Of a stretch of 7,547 nt of DNA, positions 1 through 6,115 are shown one piece after another. The stretch is from Candidatus Omnitrophota bacterium (GTDB taxonomy: Bacteria; Ratteibacteria; UBA8468; B48-G9; JAFGKM01): NCBI GenBank assembly GCA_022704985.1, contig JAKJFI010000040.1:1-7547 (forward strand), given 5' to 3'. The notes beneath the pieces are model-generated. The model ran no database searches. It saw only the letters and a program-made list of their open reading frames with translations, and had not been told where the DNA came from. A program made the position numbers and the translations under genes. Within the stretch, counting starts at the first letter, position 1, and every line of letters begins with the position of its first letter.

Positions 1-672
1 AATGTTTTGAACGCCGCGGTCTCCGCCGGATGCCAGTCAATATCTTATACGTATACCGAGCCAACCGTGTTTTTTGAGTTTGCGCTCGACGTGTCGAAGC
101 GGGCAAAAGAGAAGGGATTGAAAAATTGTTTTGTCACAAACGGTTATATGAGCGGGGATGCGCTAAAAATCGTTTCTCCCTGGCTCGATGCGGCGAATGT
201 TGACCTGAAGGGCGACGAGAATTTTTACAGGAAGTTCTGCAAGGCAAGACAGTCGCCGGTGGTTGACAACATAGCGAGGATGAGGGAACTCGGCATATGG
301 GTTGAAGTCACAACACTGCTGGTGCCCGGAGAGAATGACTCTGAGCAACAGATAAGGCGGCTCGCCGGGATAATAAGGGATATTGACCCTGTTATCCCCT
401 GGCATATAAGCAGGTTCTTCCCTGTATATAGAATGACCGGACATTATCCCGCCCCCATTGAAAAAATTGTCAAGGCAAGGGAGATAGGTTTTCAAGAGGG
501 TCTGAGATACGTCTATACGGGAAACATGCCGGGTGACAACGGGGAAAACACGTTCTGTCATTCCTGCGGCAAGCCGGTTATCAAAAGATACAGTTACGTC
601 ATAACCGAAAACAATCTCAGGGATGGAAAGTGCGCTTTCTGCAGTTTCCCCCTCGATGGGCATGCGGCTTAA
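1..672 (+). CDS. amrS: AmmeMemoRadiSam system radical SAM enzyme, C-terminal part (5' end outside window)
   Basis: The reading frame is open from base 1, so the N-terminus, including the radical SAM CxxxCxxC cluster, lies upstream. What remains matches the C-terminal two thirds of the radical SAM protein found with AMMECR1 and Memo proteins (PflA-like). Visible family blocks are SYTYTEPTVFFE, LKNCFVTNGYM, DAANVDLKG, WVEVTTLLVPGENDS, IPWHISRFFPVYRMT and GLRYVYTGNMPG. The C-terminus carries two CxxC pairs (Cys codons at 556, 565, 631 and 640). These are usual for the family and probably form a zinc ribbon or extra metal site. The enzyme is cytosolic and its reaction is not established. No AMMECR1 or Memo gene is visible; it could lie upstream. 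The gene ends at TAA 670-672, only 19 nt from the end of the convergent aminotransferase gene. A PflA-type activase is the alternative, but the C-terminal cysteines and the RYVYTGN block favour the AmmeMemo type. Confidence 0.9.
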   Translation, partial: NVLNAAVSAGCQSISYTYTEPTVFFEFALDVSKRAKEKGLKNCFVTNGYMSGDALKIVSPWLDAANVDLKGDENFYRKFCKARQSPVVDNIARMRELGIWVEVTTLLVPGENDSEQQIRRLAGIIRDIDPVIPWHISRFFPVYRMTGHYPAPIEKIVKAREIGFQEGLRYVYTGNMPGDNGENTFCHSCGKPVIKRYSYVITENNLRDGKCAFCSFPLDGHAA

Positions 673-698
673 AACAAGAGACTGATTGTCTTCAGTCT
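671..698 (-). terminator. Probable intrinsic terminator of the minus-strand unit
   Basis: A perfect 7-bp stem (AGACTGA at 679-685, TCAGTCT at 692-698) with a 6-nt loop lies between the two convergent genes. Read on the minus strand, the stem is followed by CTTGTTTT, the uridine-rich tail expected of a Rho-independent terminator. The plus-strand side has no T-run, so it should act on the aminotransferase transcript. The stem includes that gene's TGA stop and last codons, and the T-run covers the TAA of the radical SAM gene. The stem is short and only moderately GC-rich, so efficiency is uncertain. Confidence 0.45.
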
Positions 699-1963
699 TC
701 CACCTTGAGTTGAGAGATATTGTCGAATACCTTTCTGAAAGCCGTTCCCACCAGTTTTGCTGCCTTTTTTCCGTTTGGCGCGCGCAGAGGTTCCGTCATC
801 CCAAAGTGTGTATCGCAGTGTTTCTGCGCCGCGGGATAATCCTTGGGATTGTAGACGATTTTCTTCGCGTTGGAACACTTCCACGGGCATCCCTTTCCGT
901 AAGCGTTCTGCGCCTGAAATACGGTCATTACCGGCAGTATGAAGCTCTGCCATATTCCGCACGGCACGCCCTCTGCCTGAAGCGCCTTCATCACCGCATT
1001 GCGGAATGAAACTTGCCTGTTTCCGAATCCGTATGCCGAACCGTCTGTATGCAGTGTGTAGTTATACCAGTTGTGCTTGTGTCCCTTTGGAGCATAAGGG
1101 AGCAGGAGTCCCGGGATGTCTTTTATCTCTTCGGTGAGTGTCGATGCATTTTCCGTCTGTATCTTGATGTATCGGTCGAGTTTGGTCAGCTGTGCCCTGC
1201 CGAAAGCCGCGACAAGATCGCTCTGCCTGTACATCCAGCCGAGCGCATACGCATGGTAATCGCGTTTCTCGACTGGTGTCCGCGTTTCTCCGAACGACCA
1301 GAGCATTCTGGCTTTCTGCGCAATTTCTTCGTTATCTGTGACGAACATCCCGCCCTCTCCAGAACACAGGCACTTATTCTGGTTGAAGCTGAATGCGGCG
1401 CAATCGCCCCAGAGCCCGGTCTTCTTATTCTTGAATTCCGCGCCGTGCGCCTGGCAGGCGTCTTCTATTACTTTAAGATTGTGTTTTTTTGCTATACGCA
1501 ATACCTTTTCCATATTGACCGCAAGTCCGTGCAGGTGGACGACTATAATCGCTTTTGTCCTGGGCGTTATTGCCGCTTCTATCTTATCGGTATCGATGTT
1601 CATCGTTCCGTAGTCTATGTCAACGAATACCGGTATGGCGTTGTGGTGCAGGATGCAGGTTGCGCTGGACGACCATGAATATGCGGTGACTATGACTTCA
1701 TCGCCGGTTCCGCATCCGCATGCGGCGATTCCCATGTGCAGTGCCGCCGTTCCACTGTTTGTGGCGACCGCAAACTTGTTGCCGTTCCATTTGGCAAACT
1801 CGTTTTCAAATTTAACGCAGTTTGGACCGAAAGCATGCGTTGTGCTCTCAAGTGAAGCCATTACGTACCGTCGGTCTATGTTGTCTATTGGAGGCCACCT
1901 TTTTATTTGTCCGTCTGCGATTAACTTCTCTCCGCCCCGCACAGCCAGTTTTTTCTTGTTCAT
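692..1963 (-). CDS. DegT/DnrJ/EryC1/StrS-family PLP-dependent aminotransferase
   Basis: The 423-aa protein is a fold-type I PLP enzyme of the sugar/cyclitol aminotransferase family, somewhat longer than most members (about 370-400 aa). Motifs in order: HAFGPNCVKFENEFA (about 43-57), cofactor-phosphate segment TNSGTAALHMG (68-78), VIVTAYSWSSSAT (90-102), PVFVDID (111-117), VIEDACQAHGA with the pyridine-contacting Asp168 (165-175), and FSFNQNKCLCSGEGG (191-205) with the Schiff-base Lys197. The active site looks intact. These enzymes normally move an amino group from glutamate or glutamine to a keto-sugar, keto-cyclitol or related ketone. The GEGG block and C-terminal half recall the scyllo-inosose/AHBA-synthase-like branch rather than classic LPS enzymes, but the substrate cannot be assigned. 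The start is supported by AAAGGAGGA at 1972-1980 (minus strand), about 8 nt before the ATG. It lies 63 nt downstream of the ceramidase-like gene on the same strand, probably in one operon. Cytosolic. Confidence 0.9.
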   Translation of the reverse strand: MNKKKLAVRGGEKLIADGQIKRWPPIDNIDRRYVMASLESTTHAFGPNCVKFENEFAKWNGNKFAVATNSGTAALHMGIAACGCGTGDEVIVTAYSWSSSATCILHHNAIPVFVDIDYGTMNIDTDKIEAAITPRTKAIIVVHLHGLAVNMEKVLRIAKKHNLKVIEDACQAHGAEFKNKKTGLWGDCAAFSFNQNKCLCSGEGGMFVTDNEEIAQKARMLWSFGETRTPVEKRDYHAYALGWMYRQSDLVAAFGRAQLTKLDRYIKIQTENASTLTEEIKDIPGLLLPYAPKGHKHNWYNYTLHTDGSAYGFGNRQVSFRNAVMKALQAEGVPCGIWQSFILPVMTVFQAQNAYGKGCPWKCSNAKKIVYNPKDYPAAQKHCDTHFGMTEPLRAPNGKKAAKLVGTAFRKVFDNISQLKVED

Positions 1964-1981
1964 AAGAATAGTCCTCCTTTA

Positions 1982-2010
1982 CTCTCACCCTTTCTCCTCA
2001 AGGGAGAGAG
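1982..2010. repeat. GC-rich palindromic repeat, copy 1 (hairpin between the two minus-strand genes)
   Basis: Arms CTCTCACCCTT (1982-1992) and AAGGGAGAGAG (2000-2010) pair over 11 positions with a single A-A mismatch, around a 7-nt loop. In the minus-strand transcript the hairpin sits between the hydrolase stop and the aminotransferase ribosome site. There is no U-tract after it, so it is not an obvious terminator; it could stabilise the upstream message or tune expression of the downstream gene. Bases 1988-2012 align without gaps to 6078-6102 at 18 of 25 positions, which suggests a dispersed intergenic repeat. Confidence 0.55.
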
Positions 2011-2026
2011 AGTTTGTCCTATAAGG

Positions 2027-3469
2027 TTATCCGTTCCAGAGTTCTTCAAGAGTTTTCACTGTTTCTTCAACTAATTGCTGTCCGCCTTCAGGTCCCACCT
2101 CGTTGTCGTATATCACGGCGCTGTATCCTTTCCCGGCAATAGCTTTTTCGGTGGGAAGATAGGTGCCCGTATTAGGTCCGCCGGCCGCCAGCTGAACGAC
2201 AAACGTCTGAACAAACGGGCTGCGCGCCTTAATCCGCAGGCCGTAGTCGAGGAATAGTTCAAACCTGCTGGTTGCGAATGCAATGTCTCCCAAGCGTATT
2301 ATGTGAAGTTCCGCCTCTGTAAAAGGTTCATTCTTCTGGCTGTTGTACCTCTCGATAACTCTTTTACAGCGGTTCAGGGACATGAATTTTATTGACGCTT
2401 CGTTATCATCCCCGGGTTGCCACTTATCAAGATTCGCCTTTTCTTCATTTATGGCAGCCAGTTCTTCTTCGGTGACCATCTGTTTTTTAAGCGGGATGTC
2501 CTTTACCGTATGCCCGAAAGGCAGGCTGCTTCTCATGTCTTTTTTTGCATAGGGCAGAATTTCTTCAACCGTGCCGGCTACCCGCCTGCCTATTTCCTGC
2601 CGCATGTTGGTTCCACGCAGCTGTAGCATGCGTTCTTCCGCTTTCCGATACAACAGCCGGTGCGGCGACTGGTCGCCGGCGGCGCTGCACTGCGCCAGTA
2701 TGTATAAGTCTTTTCCACAGCGTCTGCGCACCTCTGTTCTGATGTCATGCCAGAAATCCGCCGATATGTACGAAGCGCCTTCAGTTTCCTGGGAGGGACA
2801 TGCAAGATTTATTATCATCCCAGTGAGGTTGCCGTTTTTATCCCATGTAAATAGCGTTTCAATGCTGTGGTCGACGTAACCTTCCATGTGGCTGAAGCCG
2901 GGGTCGTTTATTTTACCGTACATCTTGCTGGTTCCATCCACAGTTCTGCCGGCGCTGGAGCGGTATTCAGGCCTTTTGCTGAGGTCGTCGAAGTATGCGG
3001 TGCGCCTGTTATGTCCGACCGCCGCATGTCCATAAGCCCAGCCGACCAGGCCTTCCTTCCTGTTTTTCCAAGCTTCATCTACCGCTTCCGCTATCCTGCA
3101 GTAGAGAAATTCGGCATATTCGGACGGTTTCATGACGCCCTCCGGCTCCGGGGGATAAACCCCTTCCTTGTCGCCGGGTGCGGTATGGGTGTGTGTTGCG
3201 TTGAATATGACTTTCCGGGTGTCGAGCCCCGGTGACTTTTTACTTATCTTATTTCTGCATCTTTCGCGCATGTCCTGAGTGAGTGTGCATATGTCGCAGG
3301 AGACCAGTATTGCATAGTCGTCTTCAGTTCCTATGGCAAGCGCTGTTGCCGTGACGGGGTCTTTGACGTATTGCGAAATTCTCTTGTTAAACTGCCCGTA
3401 GAGATTTACCGGCTTATCCGGTGTGGTGTTCCTTGCCGCCCATCCCACGAAAATATTTTTTGCTTCCAT
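2027..3469 (-). CDS. Neutral/alkaline ceramidase-like domain hydrolase
   Basis: The 480-aa protein belongs to the neutral/alkaline non-lysosomal ceramidase N-terminal domain family, a zinc amidase fold. Visible blocks: FVGWAARNTTP (7-17), metal-site motif NATHTHTAPG (90-99), VGHNRR (151-156), NLACPSQETEG (221-231), YISADFW (234-240), QCSAAGDQSP (260-269; Ser268 matches the ceramidase catalytic serine position), SRFELFLDYG (401-410; Glu404) and TGTYLPTEKA (434-443; Tyr437). Secreted ceramidases have a signal peptide and a C-terminal Ig-like domain. Here the N-terminus is hydrophilic and the protein ends after the catalytic domain, so I infer a cytosolic enzyme. The second zinc-ligand histidine expected near 221-227 is absent. 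True ceramidase activity is therefore doubtful; cleavage of another amide or ester is possible. The start has GGGAG 6 nt upstream. It is the first gene of a probable two-gene unit with the aminotransferase, read from the divergent promoter at 3539-3567. Confidence 0.82.
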   Translation of the reverse strand: MEAKNIFVGWAARNTTPDKPVNLYGQFNKRISQYVKDPVTATALAIGTEDDYAILVSCDICTLTQDMRERCRNKISKKSPGLDTRKVIFNATHTHTAPGDKEGVYPPEPEGVMKPSEYAEFLYCRIAEAVDEAWKNRKEGLVGWAYGHAAVGHNRRTAYFDDLSKRPEYRSSAGRTVDGTSKMYGKINDPGFSHMEGYVDHSIETLFTWDKNGNLTGMIINLACPSQETEGASYISADFWHDIRTEVRRRCGKDLYILAQCSAAGDQSPHRLLYRKAEERMLQLRGTNMRQEIGRRVAGTVEEILPYAKKDMRSSLPFGHTVKDIPLKKQMVTEEELAAINEEKANLDKWQPGDDNEASIKFMSLNRCKRVIERYNSQKNEPFTEAELHIIRLGDIAFATSRFELFLDYGLRIKARSPFVQTFVVQLAAGGPNTGTYLPTEKAIAGKGYSAVIYDNEVGPEGGQQLVEETVKTLEELWNG

Positions 3470-3486
3470 CTCTTTCTCCCGTCAGA

Positions 3487-3510
3487 ATCTTCGTACCGTA
3501 TCTTGCGTAC
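3487..3510. repeat. Short imperfect direct repeat in the leader of the ceramidase-like gene
   Basis: ATCTTCGTAC (3487-3496) and ATCTTGCGTAC (3500-3510) form a tandem pair that differs by one inserted G. They lie downstream of the predicted minus-strand transcription start and upstream of the ceramidase-like start codon. AraC-type regulators often bind direct half-site repeats, so this could be an operator. The match is short and may be chance. Confidence 0.25.
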
Positions 3511-3538
3511 ATTTACAGCTCAGAACTTGTTTCTGGAA

Positions 3539-3567
3539 ATTATACATATAACCGTGTTGGAAATCAA
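3539..3567 (-). promoter_or_regulatory. Predicted sigma70-type promoter for the ceramidase-like/aminotransferase unit
   Basis: On the minus strand, TTGATT (3567-3562) is followed by exactly 17 nt and a perfect TATAAT (3544-3539). Transcription should start near 3532, giving a leader of about 60 nt before the ATG at 3469. The -35 box abuts the weaker -35 box of the divergent promoter, so the two promoters are back to back. A regulator bound here could affect both. Confidence 0.6.
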
Positions 3568-3596
3568 TGGTAAAAAAGGCATGATTTATGTATAAT
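3568..3596 (+). promoter_or_regulatory. Predicted promoter for the AraC-family regulator gene
   Basis: A perfect TATAAT (3591-3596) is preceded by TATG and, 17 nt upstream, by a poor -35 match TGGTAA (3568-3573, 3 of 6). The weak -35 fits a promoter that depends on an activator. Predicted transcription would begin near 3603, leaving a leader of about a dozen bases made up almost entirely of the ribosome site GAGGAGGG (3604-3611). Confidence 0.5.
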
Positions 3597-3614
3597 ATGG
3601 CATGAGGAGGGATG

Positions 3615-4475
3615 ATGACTTCCATTAAAAATTATAATTGGACGAGAAAAACCGGGATTTCACCTGTTCTGATGCAGGCAACGGTGATTACCGTTCAGGT
3701 AAAGCAGATGCTTGCTATGATAAGACTGCCCTTGTGGATATTGGACTACGAATTTGCTGAATATGGCAGATACAGGGTGAAAAAGGCATCTGCGCCCTGG
3801 CGGGATAGAAATGCACGAACCGGCCACCTCTACCCGCCCAATACCGCGCTGTGGGAAGACACCCGCAATTCAACAGGGATACGCAATTCCGCCTGGCTGT
3901 TCTTCTCCATGGACCCGCAGGAATCCATTATGCGGCTTATTAACAAGAGCGGCTACGCCTGTTTCTTTGACCCTGATGAGATTCTTGGGCAGACTATCCT
4001 GCGGTGCGCAAAGATAGGGGAAGAGCAGGGCGAGGAAGGATTCTGGGAAGCTCAATCGATGTTATGCAGGGCGCTTTATCTGCTTGTTAATTCCGCACCT
4101 GCCGGAGGAGAAAACTACAGAATAACCAGTACGGGAAAAGGCAGGAAGGAGCCGGCTTTTGCCAAAAGCGTGGATAATCTTCTCAAACAGCATATCTCAG
4201 AAAGGATTACTCTCGATGATATAGCAAGAAACCTGTGTATCAGCAAATCGCTCCTCGTTCACCGTTACAAGCTGGAAACCGGCAATTCTCCCATAGCGAC
4301 GCTCATTCAGATGCGGGTTAATTACAGCAAGACGCTCATTCTGAAAGGATTCCCCCTGAAGAATATAGCAAAACAGATGGGTTTTTCGGATGTCTTTCAC
4401 TTCTCCAGGACATTCAAGAAGACAGAGGGTGTTTCTCCCCGGACATACATGAAAAATTCGAAAGAGTGTACTTGA
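3615..4475 (+). CDS. AraC-family transcriptional regulator
   Basis: A cytosolic DNA-binding protein of 286 aa, typical for the AraC/XylS family (250-300 aa). Residue numbers here count from the ATG at 3612. The C-terminal domain has the two helix-turn-helix units: ITLDDIARNLCISKSLLVHRYK (about 199-220) and LKNIAKQMGFSDVFHFSRTFKK (about 249-270), followed by the family signature GVSPRTYM. The N-terminal half has a cupin-like ligand-binding pattern, including GHLYPPNTALWEDT (71-84) and SAWLFF, so a small effector, probably a sugar-type molecule, is likely. Two ATGs stand in tandem at 3612 and 3615. GGAGG at 3606-3610 is almost fused to the first but 4 nt from the second, so I prefer 3615. It is divergent from the ceramidase-like gene and 83 nt upstream of the rhamnulokinase gene. 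It probably controls one or both, and perhaps itself; the effector cannot be read from sequence. Confidence 0.9.
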   Translation: MTSIKNYNWTRKTGISPVLMQATVITVQVKQMLAMIRLPLWILDYEFAEYGRYRVKKASAPWRDRNARTGHLYPPNTALWEDTRNSTGIRNSAWLFFSMDPQESIMRLINKSGYACFFDPDEILGQTILRCAKIGEEQGEEGFWEAQSMLCRALYLLVNSAPAGGENYRITSTGKGRKEPAFAKSVDNLLKQHISERITLDDIARNLCISKSLLVHRYKLETGNSPIATLIQMRVNYSKTLILKGFPLKNIAKQMGFSDVFHFSRTFKKTEGVSPRTYMKNSKECT

Positions 4476-4521
4476 AGATTTCCGTGTCAATTTTTATTGT
4501 AATGAACCGAGGACTTTTGTT

Positions 4522-4550
4522 TTGACAGGGATGGTAATTAAATGTAAAGT
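4522..4550 (+). promoter_or_regulatory. Predicted promoter of the rhamnulokinase gene, abutting the start codon
   Basis: A perfect TTGACA (4522-4527) is followed by 17 nt and TAAAGT (4545-4550, 4 of 6 with conserved first, second and last bases), preceded by ATG as in the other two promoters here. Transcription would start at about 4557, only a base or two before the ATG at 4559. The rest of the short gap (4476-4521) holds only a small inverted repeat, CAAT-TTTT-ATTG at 4488-4499, and no convincing terminator. Confidence 0.5.
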
Positions 4551-4558
4551 ATACGGTA

Positions 4559-6055
4559 ATGGAAACAAAAAAATTCGTAGCCGTGGATTTGGGAGCGGAG
4601 AGTGGCAGAGGAATACTCGGCATTTGGAACGGCGAGAAAATTGTCATAAAGGAACTGCACAGGTTTCCCACCCATAATGTAAGACTGCATAACCATATAT
4701 ACTGGGACGTCCTTGCTATTTTTTCCGAGATAAAGAAGGTTCTTGCAGAGGCAAAAAAAGAAGGCGAGATTTCCGGTTTGGGCGTTACCACATGGGGCGT
4801 TGACTACGGGCTTATCGGGGACAACGATATTTTGCTTTCCAATCCATTTCACTACAGGGACAGGCGCACCGACAGCATTCCGGAAGAGGTCTTCGGTATC
4901 GTTCCGAAAGAAAAGATATTTGGGGAGACGGGGATACAGTTCATGCAATTGAACACTCTTTACCAGCTATATGCCACAAAAAAAGAATTTCCGTATCTGC
5001 TGGACTCTGCAAAAAAACTCCTTTTCATGCCGGACCTGTTTAACTTTTTTCTTACCGGCAGTAAGTCCGCGGAATATACCATTGCGACAACTTCGCAGAT
5101 ATACAGTTCCAACGGTCATGGACAGCCCGCGGCTCCCAGGGGAGGATGGACAGAAGAGATACTTGACAGTTTGCGAATACCGGCAGGTTTTCTGCCGGAT
5201 GTCATTTCACCCGGCACGCTGATAGGAAATCTGTCAAAAGGGATAAAGGAGGAGTTGGGCATTACCTCCGATATCCCGGTTTATGCAGTCTGCTGTCATG
5301 ACACGGCTTCCGCCGTCGTTTCAGTGCCTGCCCGTGACAGCGTATGGGCGTATCTTTCTTCAGGGACGTGGTCTCTTCTCGGTATTGAGACGGCAAATCC
5401 CATAATAAACGAGAAAAGTTTCAAATATAACTTTACAAACGAAGGCGGTTACGGAGGCAGTATCAGGTTTTTGAAAAACATAATGGGTCTGTGGATATGG
5501 CAGGAGTGCAGGAGGGAATGGGAAAAGAGCGGTCATTCTTTCAACTATGTGGAACTGGCTGAAAAGGCCGCATCTGCGCAGCCGTTTTTAGCTTTTATAA
5601 ATGTGAATGACAATGATTTTCTTTTTCCGGGCAACATGCCGGGAAAGATACAGGAGTACTGCAGGAAAACCGGGCAGAAGGTGCCTGAAGGAATAGCCCA
5701 GATTTCAAGAGTGGTGCTTGAGAGTCTTGCGATGGACTACAGGCACGCAATGGAGAATCTTGAGGACACCATTGAAAATCGCATTGAGACTTTGCACATA
5801 GTGGGAGGCGGTTCGCAGAATAAAATACTTTCGCAGTTCACGGCTTCAGCTATCAGGAAAAGCGTGATAGCAGGCCCGGCTGAAGCGACGGCCGCGGGCA
5901 ACCTGCTGGTACAGGCGATGGCAAACAAGGAGATTTCGGATATTGTACAGCTGCGCGAAATCGTAAGGCAATCGTTTCCTCTTTTCGTATACCAGCCGAA
6001 AGAAACCTCTCTATGGGAAGAAAACTACGAAAAGTACAAGAGATTGGTTGACTGA
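4559..6055 (+). CDS. rhaB: Rhamnulokinase (FGGY carbohydrate kinase family)
   Basis: It phosphorylates L-rhamnulose to L-rhamnulose 1-phosphate with ATP, the second step of L-rhamnose catabolism, in the cytosol. The 498-aa length matches RhaB (about 490). Motifs: FVAVDLGAESGRG (6-18, first phosphate loop), TTWGVDYGLI (77-86), HYRDRRTD (98-105), GIQFMQLNTLYQLYA (125-139), CHDTASAV (246-253) with the likely catalytic base Asp248, YLSSGTWSLLG (265-275), FLFPGNMPGKIQEYC (354-368), HIVGGGSQNK (413-422; adenosine-binding) and GPAEATAAGN (439-448). MQLNTLYQL and the HDTASAV context favour rhamnulokinase over xylulokinase or glycerol kinase, though a related deoxyketose (for example fuculose) is possible. 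No rhamnose isomerase or aldolase lies in the window. No Shine-Dalgarno sequence precedes the ATG, and an in-frame TAA at 4535 with no start between excludes a longer form; the next start would cut the phosphate loop. The adjacent AraC-type gene is its likely regulator. Confidence 0.9.
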   Translation: METKKFVAVDLGAESGRGILGIWNGEKIVIKELHRFPTHNVRLHNHIYWDVLAIFSEIKKVLAEAKKEGEISGLGVTTWGVDYGLIGDNDILLSNPFHYRDRRTDSIPEEVFGIVPKEKIFGETGIQFMQLNTLYQLYATKKEFPYLLDSAKKLLFMPDLFNFFLTGSKSAEYTIATTSQIYSSNGHGQPAAPRGGWTEEILDSLRIPAGFLPDVISPGTLIGNLSKGIKEELGITSDIPVYAVCCHDTASAVVSVPARDSVWAYLSSGTWSLLGIETANPIINEKSFKYNFTNEGGYGGSIRFLKNIMGLWIWQECRREWEKSGHSFNYVELAEKAASAQPFLAFINVNDNDFLFPGNMPGKIQEYCRKTGQKVPEGIAQISRVVLESLAMDYRHAMENLEDTIENRIETLHIVGGGSQNKILSQFTASAIRKSVIAGPAEATAAGNLLVQAMANKEISDIVQLREIVRQSFPLFVYQPKETSLWEENYEKYKRLVD

Positions 6056-6061
6056 AAGAAA

Positions 6062-6102
6062 GCCCCTCTTATTCTGCCCCTCTCTCCTAAATGGCGAGGG
6101 GA
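6062..6102. repeat. GC-rich palindromic repeat, copy 2, overlapping the fchA ribosome-site region
   Basis: The 8-bp direct repeat GCCCCTCT occurs at 6062-6069 and 6076-6083. Either CCCCTC arm can pair with GAGGGG (6096-6101), the closer one leaving a 13-nt loop. Bases 6078-6102 align to the repeat at 1988-2012 at 18 of 25 positions, in the same window orientation. The right arm is also the best purine-rich ribosome-binding candidate for a GTG start at 6107. The fold could therefore hide that site, and two alternative left arms are available. There is no T-run, so a terminator after rhaB is unlikely. Confidence 0.5.
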
Positions 6103-6115
6103 AAAGGTGCTGAAG

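Noticed and set aside
550..642. Two CxxC pairs at the end of the radical SAM protein, considered as a novel extra cluster.
   Set aside because: Paired C-terminal cysteines are usual in AmmeMemo-type radical SAM proteins, so this is a family trait rather than a new one.
163..663. Minus-strand open frame opposite the radical SAM gene.
   Set aside because: It is antisense to a well-conserved coding region and has no recognisable domain or upstream signals.
1013..1678. Long open frame (221 codons) on the plus strand inside the aminotransferase gene.
   Set aside because: It lies wholly antisense to a protein with complete family motifs. The translation looks like no known family, is rich in Cys, Arg and Phe, and has no convincing ribosome site. 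It is a shadow frame.
3470..3614. Divergent intergenic region checked for tRNA, small RNA or riboswitch structure.
   Set aside because: It is AT-rich with promoter elements and short repeats only; no cloverleaf or conserved riboswitch core is visible.
4538..4948. Minus-strand open frame opposite the start of rhaB and its promoter.
   Set aside because: It overlaps the conserved N-terminal half of rhamnulokinase, and its translation has no family features.
6062..6102. Hairpin after rhaB considered as a Rho-independent terminator.
   Set aside because: No T-run follows the stem on either strand, and the right arm runs directly into the fchA ribosome-site region. A repeat or translation-control element fits better.
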